A stretch of DNA of 10,806 nucleotides, from positions 1 to 10,806 of the forward strand of contig JAAZEK010000277.1 in assembly GCA_012512335.1 (NCBI GenBank), written 5' to 3'. Positions 7,372-10,806 of this stretch are shown here, piece after piece. The notes beneath the pieces are model-generated. The model saw only the letters and a list, made by a program, of their open reading frames with translations, was not told the DNA's origin and ran no database searches. The DNA comes from Clostridiales bacterium (GTDB lineage Bacteria; Bacillota; Clostridia; Caldicoprobacterales; DTU083). Made by a program: the position numbers and the translations under genes. The number at the start of each line of letters is the position of its first letter. Within the stretch, counting starts at the first letter, position 1.

Positions 7372-7406
7372 ATGGAATCCTAAATTAAGGATTCCATTGT
7401 TTTTTT
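7366..7406. terminator. Bidirectional rho-independent terminator between folC and the convergent gene
   Basis: A perfect 10-bp stem pairs ATGGAATCCT (7372-7381) with AGGATTCCAT (7388-7397) around a six-base loop. On the + strand it is followed by TG and seven Ts (7400-7406), ending the valS-folC transcript. On the - strand it is followed by A and five Ts (complement of 7366-7371), ending the DUF4364 transcript. The stem contains the last codons (Met-Glu-Ser-Leu-Ile) and stop of the - strand gene. Confidence 0.88.
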
Positions 7407-7895
7407 ATAGACTTCAGGAGCTTTCGCTCTCCAATTTGAGCAAATGATTTTTGCCTGTTTGGAATTGGTTACATTGACCTTTAGCTCCATTAGATTTATG
7501 GATCCTTCCATGACTCGAAGTGTTACTTCATATTCCTGATCATCCAACTGCTTGTAATCAGCTGTCAGTTGGTTTTCATTGCGTAGGCGTATCCTGTTTT
7601 CTTCTGCATAGATTAAAATATCTTGCTTGGTATGATGCTCTATTCTAGAATGGAAAAAGCTTAAAACCTCACTACCTTTTTCTGTTATTGAATAGTAATG
7701 GTTTTGGCGGCCTTCCATATACGCCAAATGAAGCGATTCCACTAATTCGACCAAAAGCTGTTGCAGATCAAAATAATTCATCAAATAATTCTTGATGAAA
7801 AACTCGATAATCTGCTCATTAGTCAAAGGAATCCCCAGAGTTTGAACATAATACAATATGGAAAGCTTGTTATCAGCCAATTCGGCTATTTTCAT
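7380..7895 (-). CDS. DUF4364 family protein, probable winged-helix regulator
   Basis: This is a soluble protein of 171 residues with no signal peptide or membrane segment. The N-terminal half (about 5-85) reads like a PadR/MarR-type winged helix: helices in LADNKLSILYYVQTLG and LTNEQIIEFFIKN, a candidate recognition segment around FDLQQLLVELVES, and a wing plus helix in GRQNHYYSITEKGSEVLSFF. The C-terminal half is a beta-rich segment (YEVTLRVMEGSINLMELKVNV) of unknown role. The whole layout matches DUF4364, a family I know from Clostridia, whose function is not established to my knowledge. Start: ATG 7895 with AAGGTG seven bases upstream (7903-7908). It has its own promoter and converges on folC. 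DNA binding is inferred from fold-like patterns only. Confidence 0.8.
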   Translation of the reverse strand: MKIAELADNKLSILYYVQTLGIPLTNEQIIEFFIKNYLMNYFDLQQLLVELVESLHLAYMEGRQNHYYSITEKGSEVLSFFHSRIEHHTKQDILIYAEENRIRLRNENQLTADYKQLDDQEYEVTLRVMEGSINLMELKVNVTNSKQAKIICSNWRAKAPEVYKKTMESLI

Positions 7896-8014
7896 TAATA
7901 TTCACCTTCAAAAATTAAGTAATCCAATTATAGCACAAAATTACGGAAAAGGAAGGATTAATATCTCAACAATATAAAAATATAATATATGTAAATATAT
8001 AGGTATAAGTAAGC
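7896..8014 (-). other. AT-rich spacer between the ABC exporter operon and the DUF4364 gene
   Basis: It carries the DUF4364 promoter and ribosome binding site on its left side. The part at 7965-8010 is almost pure A/T (ATATAT-like runs). I see no convincing GC-bearing hairpin here, so a terminator for the ABC operon is not evident and some read-through into the DUF4364 gene is possible. Confidence 0.6.
7927..7935 (-). promoter_or_regulatory. Extended -10 promoter for the DUF4364 gene
   Basis: On the - strand, TGC-TATAAT is an exact extended -10 element (TATAAT is the complement of 7927-7932, TG the complement of 7934-7935). The -35 region (about 7949-7955) is poor, which is common for extended -10 promoters. 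The site is 31 bases upstream of the ATG. Confidence 0.6.
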
Positions 8015-9868
8015 TTAAGCCAATGCTTTATTAGTAGGGGTATAATACTGAGCTTGGGCTTGCCACATTTCACTGTACTTACCTGGGATCTTAACTAACT
8101 CTTCATGGGTTCCCGATTGTACAATCTCGCCATGATCCATAACAATAATACGGTCGGCTATTCGTGCGGAACCTAGACGGTGAGTTACAATAATGGAGGT
8201 CACTCCTCTTGAAATATCTGCAAAACGCTTGTATAGACGTGTTTCCTCTATTGGGTCAATAGCTGCCGTTGGCTCATCGAGAGCAATTAGCTTATGATTA
8301 CGGAATAACCCCCTTGCAATAGCAACTTTTTGCCATTGCCCGCCGGACAGATCCGCACCTCCGTATTCCTTAGAGAGGATCGTATGTGTGCCTTCCATAT
8401 TTCCCCATTCCATATCCATATCTGATAGGATATCCTTTACCTGCCGTGCCGTTTTATCATCATCTGAAGGATCCAGAAAATAGCTCATAGACTCTGAAAT
8501 TCCACATTCCATATTTTCAAGATCACTTATTGCTATGTTTTCCTTTAAGGTCAACTTATAACGAGCATATTCCTGAAATACAGCTGAGCTGTTTTCAAAA
8601 AGTGATGTAGGAGAGCTTTTTGCGGTGTCTATCTCGTCATATAACACTTGTCCAGATGAAGGGAGATATAGGCCAAGCAAAAGCTTTACTAAAGTAGATT
8701 TTCCTGAACCGTTTTCCCCAACGATTGCAAGGGTTTCATTTGTTGGAATAAAGAGATTTACATTTTTAACGGAGGGTTCTGTGGCTAATGGATACTTAAA
8801 TGACACGCTATTTAAGGTAATTCCATTAGTAACACTGCATGTGAGTTCTTCACCATCACGTTCAGGAGAATCAATATAGCGGATGAAGTTTTGAACCAAT
8901 CCAATATTACGTGTTATATAGCCTATCCGATTAATAATCAGCTCCTCAAGAGAAGCAAAGAATGCGTTTATAGCTGCGAATACAGCTGCAAAAGCACCAA
9001 CACTAATTTTCCCAGAAACAGTTGAACTGATAAGAAGAACCAGTATGATTATAAAACCTATCAAAGAAACTCCTTTACTCAGCATATCAATTAGGCCACC
9101 ACGTCGTTCGGCCTTCCACTCTGCCCGATTATAAAGAGTAAGTGCATTTATATATAAGCTTTTAAAATACGGAAATGCATTTAGAAGACGTATCTCTTTA
9201 AAATATTCCCGGGTACACATACAATCTTGAAAATAATTAGTTTCACGTCTAATAGGTGCGGATTCATCTTCTAGCTTTGAAAACACACCAGTTCTCAGAA
9301 ATTGTGCAAGTAACACTGGGATAAAGACAAGGAGAGGAGTAATGACGAATATCGGCTGTAGGTTAAAGAGGTACCATGACATAACAATGAACTGTGTCAG
9401 ATACTTAAAAACTGTGGCGTTTATTAATATGTAAATAAACATCAATCTCCAATGACCTAAGCCACCCTTCTCCATGTCATCTAAATACTTAGGATCTTCA
9501 AACAAGATAGGATCCATCCTGCCAGTTTTAAGATTGAGAAGCTCAGTTAATAGCCCAGTAGTGTAGCGAGTAAAGTAGTGCTGTACTATGTTATCTAAAC
9601 CACTTACAATGTGAGTGACAATAGTATATATGCCAAGGAAAAGTCCCGAAAGAATCGCCAGGCGCATCTCATATCCATTATTAACAGCTTCGCTCACTAG
9701 GTCGAAAAAATTTTGTGTGACCAATGGCGTAAATCCTAGTAGAAGCCCCATAGCTAATGCTGTTAATGCTATTAGAATGATAGACCAGGGCTTTGCATAT
9801 TTCCATATAGTAGTAAGGGATCGTTTAAGTATCGTCCTCATTGGGATAGTGGAATTTTCCTTTTTCAC
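8015..9868 (-). CDS. ABC exporter half-transporter (permease-ATPase fusion), second of a pair
   Basis: This membrane exporter half carries its own ATPase (617 residues from GTG 9868). The first ~310 residues hold about six hydrophobic segments (near 24-50, 70-92, 140-165, 168-190, 265-285, 290-310), with the cytosolic motifs DPILFEDPKYLDDMEKG and KEIRLLN, as in NisT/SpaT-like lantibiotic exporters. The ATPase domain has Walker A GENGSGKST (384-392), a Q-loop FQEYARY, signature LSGGQ (507-511), Walker B with D531 and catalytic E532, and H563, so it looks active. An acidic stretch at about 451-472 (with FLDPSDDDK) makes its helical subdomain about 16 residues longer than in the partner. Start: AAAGGAGG lies seven bases before GTG 9868. 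An in-frame ATG at 9892 would put that site inside the gene and overlap the upstream CDS. Substrate unknown; no peptidase domain or precursor peptide is seen. Confidence 0.9.
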   Translation of the reverse strand: MKKENSTIPMRTILKRSLTTIWKYAKPWSIILIALTALAMGLLLGFTPLVTQNFFDLVSEAVNNGYEMRLAILSGLFLGIYTIVTHIVSGLDNIVQHYFTRYTTGLLTELLNLKTGRMDPILFEDPKYLDDMEKGGLGHWRLMFIYILINATVFKYLTQFIVMSWYLFNLQPIFVITPLLVFIPVLLAQFLRTGVFSKLEDESAPIRRETNYFQDCMCTREYFKEIRLLNAFPYFKSLYINALTLYNRAEWKAERRGGLIDMLSKGVSLIGFIIILVLLISSTVSGKISVGAFAAVFAAINAFFASLEELIINRIGYITRNIGLVQNFIRYIDSPERDGEELTCSVTNGITLNSVSFKYPLATEPSVKNVNLFIPTNETLAIVGENGSGKSTLVKLLLGLYLPSSGQVLYDEIDTAKSSPTSLFENSSAVFQEYARYKLTLKENIAISDLENMECGISESMSYFLDPSDDDKTARQVKDILSDMDMEWGNMEGTHTILSKEYGGADLSGGQWQKVAIARGLFRNHKLIALDEPTAAIDPIEETRLYKRFADISRGVTSIIVTHRLGSARIADRIIVMDHGEIVQSGTHEELVKIPGKYSEMWQAQAQYYTPTNKALA

Positions 9869-9875
9869 AGTAAAA

Positions 9876-9883
9876 CCTCCTTT
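9876..9883 (-). promoter_or_regulatory. Ribosome binding site overlapping the upstream stop, fixing a GTG start
   Basis: On the - strand, AAAGGAGG begins within the TAA stop of the upstream ABC gene and lies seven bases before GTG 9868. It suggests translational coupling and favours the GTG over the ATG at 9892. Confidence 0.8.
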
Positions 9884-10806
9884 AAGCAACATACCAACTC
9901 TGCTGACTCTTATACATGGTGGAATATGTGCCCTTCTTTATCATAAGTTCTTCATGGGTGCATTCTTCGGTAATTTTACCATCCTCGAGTACAAAAATGA
10001 CATCTGCAAGCTTTGTAGAGCCGAGTCTATGACTAATAAATATAGTGGTTGAGTTGGCACTTATTTTATTAAATTGCTTGTATACCTGACTTTCACTAAT
10101 TGGATCTAGAGCTGCAGTAGGTTCGTCAAGAATCTTAACTGGAGCGGCACTAGCCAGAGCTCTTGCCATGGCAATACGTTGCCACTGTCCACCTGAAATA
10201 TCAAGACCACCCTCATAAATCTTACCAAGCTTTGTCTCTAATCCCTCTGCAAGAGATTCCACAGTTTCCCCAAGACCAGATAGTTGTAATGCATTTACTA
10301 CATCGGAATCGCTAATGCTACTGCGCCCCATGGCTATGTTATCTCGGATAGAGAGGGAAAACCGTGCATAATCCTGAAAAACAACAGCGAAATAGCGATG
10401 TAATTTATTTGTTGGAATTCTATGGAGCTCAACCCCGTCTATGAGGATTTCTCCCCTGTAATTATCGTATAAGCCTGTTAAAAGCTTGGTTATGGTGGTT
10501 TTTCCTGCCCCGTTTTGTCCAACGAAGGAGTAGTGTTTATCCTTCTCCATCACGAAAGATACGCCATTGAGTATATTGTAATCTGTACCAGGATATGCAA
10601 AGCTTACATCACGAAACTCCAGTTGTTTAAAGCTTAGGGGGTTCCCATCAAGCTCCTCATTACTCTCATCCACCTCGCTTAGATGACAAAACGCAGTTAA
10701 GTCTTTAAAAAATTCTCGATACTTTGCTATAGCGAATAGGTAGTAAGATAGATCCCAGGACAGAGTCTGACTCAATGAAAAAAGTACAGTCACCAAGGAT
10801 AGAAAA
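9882..10806 (-). CDS. ABC exporter half-transporter, first of a pair (5' end cut by window edge)
   Basis: This is the C-terminal part of an ABC half-exporter. The frame is open to the right edge, so the TTG at 10796 is an internal codon, not the start. The visible part begins in the last membrane helix (FLSLVTVLFSLSQTLS) and continues into a complete ATPase domain: Walker A GQNGAGKTT (10494-10520), Q-loop FQDYARF, signature ISGGQ (10185-10199; Ile for the usual Leu), Walker B VKILDEPT with the catalytic Glu, D-loop AALD, and the H-loop in ISHRLGS. FQDYARFSLSIRDNIAMG is typical of NisT/SpaT-like transporters. It ends with TAA 13 bases before the next gene's GTG, so the two half-transporters are probably made together and form a heterodimer. 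Both ATP sites appear to keep a catalytic Glu. Promoter and any cargo gene would lie beyond the window. Confidence 0.9.
   Translation of the reverse strand, partial: FLSLVTVLFSLSQTLSWDLSYYLFAIAKYREFFKDLTAFCHLSEVDESNEELDGNPLSFKQLEFRDVSFAYPGTDYNILNGVSFVMEKDKHYSFVGQNGAGKTTITKLLTGLYDNYRGEILIDGVELHRIPTNKLHRYFAVVFQDYARFSLSIRDNIAMGRSSISDSDVVNALQLSGLGETVESLAEGLETKLGKIYEGGLDISGGQWQRIAMARALASAAPVKILDEPTAALDPISESQVYKQFNKISANSTTIFISHRLGSTKLADVIFVLEDGKITEECTHEELMIKKGTYSTMYKSQQSWYVA

Noticed and set aside
7960..8010. AT-rich stretch as a terminator or origin-like element
   Set aside because: The possible hairpins contain almost no G-C pairs, and no DnaA-box-like or repeated motif is visible.
9869..9892. 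ATG start giving the downstream ABC half-transporter eight extra residues
   Set aside because: It overlaps the upstream gene and would place a perfect AAAGGAGG inside the gene; I see no good binding site ahead of it. The GTG at 9868 has ideal spacing. The ATG is not fully excluded.
9615..10052. A 145-codon open frame on the + strand across the two ABC genes
   Set aside because: It is antisense to two well-supported ABC exporter genes, has no recognisable domain and reads as a shadow frame.
1..10806. CRISPR array, insertion sequence, prophage or toxin-antitoxin system
   Set aside because: No regularly spaced repeats, transposase-like frames, terminal inverted repeats or small paired genes were found on either strand.

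Overview
The window looks like chromosomal DNA from a low-to-moderate G+C Firmicute (roughly 40% G+C by eye), most likely of the class Clostridia. The support is a tRNA-binding T-box leader in front of valS, the valS-folC gene pair, strong AGGAGG-type ribosome binding sites, sigma-A-like promoters and a DUF4364-type protein. I cannot name the genus. No phage, transposon, CRISPR, rRNA or tRNA genes are visible, and the housekeeping part is ordinary.

Left part (1-2236, + strand): the 3' part of an ABC-2 type exporter operon. It holds an ATPase truncated by the window edge and two different membrane proteins of the DUF990/ABC2_membrane_6 kind. The first two genes overlap by ATGA and the third follows after one base. 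Positions 2237-2416 hold no gene but contain a good promoter for the next gene.

Middle (2417-7298, + strand): pgsA (phosphatidylglycerolphosphate synthase), then a T-box leader with its own promoter, valS and folC. The valS promoter is embedded in the last codons of pgsA. The T-box can be read almost completely: specifier loop with a valine GUC codon, T-box UGGU bulge, and mutually exclusive antiterminator and terminator. valS and folC are therefore expected to rise when uncharged tRNA-Val accumulates. Transcripts from the pgsA promoter should also meet this switch.

Right part (7380-10806, - strand): a DUF4364 winged-helix-like protein convergent with folC, sharing a bidirectional terminator whose stem lies inside its own last codons. 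Upstream of it lie two half-size ABC exporter genes of the NisT/SpaT-like type, 13 bases apart; the first runs off the right edge. They probably form a heterodimeric exporter of unknown substrate.

I found no clearly new biological system. The points most worth a second look are the nested regulation at the pgsA/T-box junction, the terminator inside coding sequence at the folC/DUF4364 junction, and the asymmetric ABC exporter pair with an acidic insertion in one nucleotide-binding domain.
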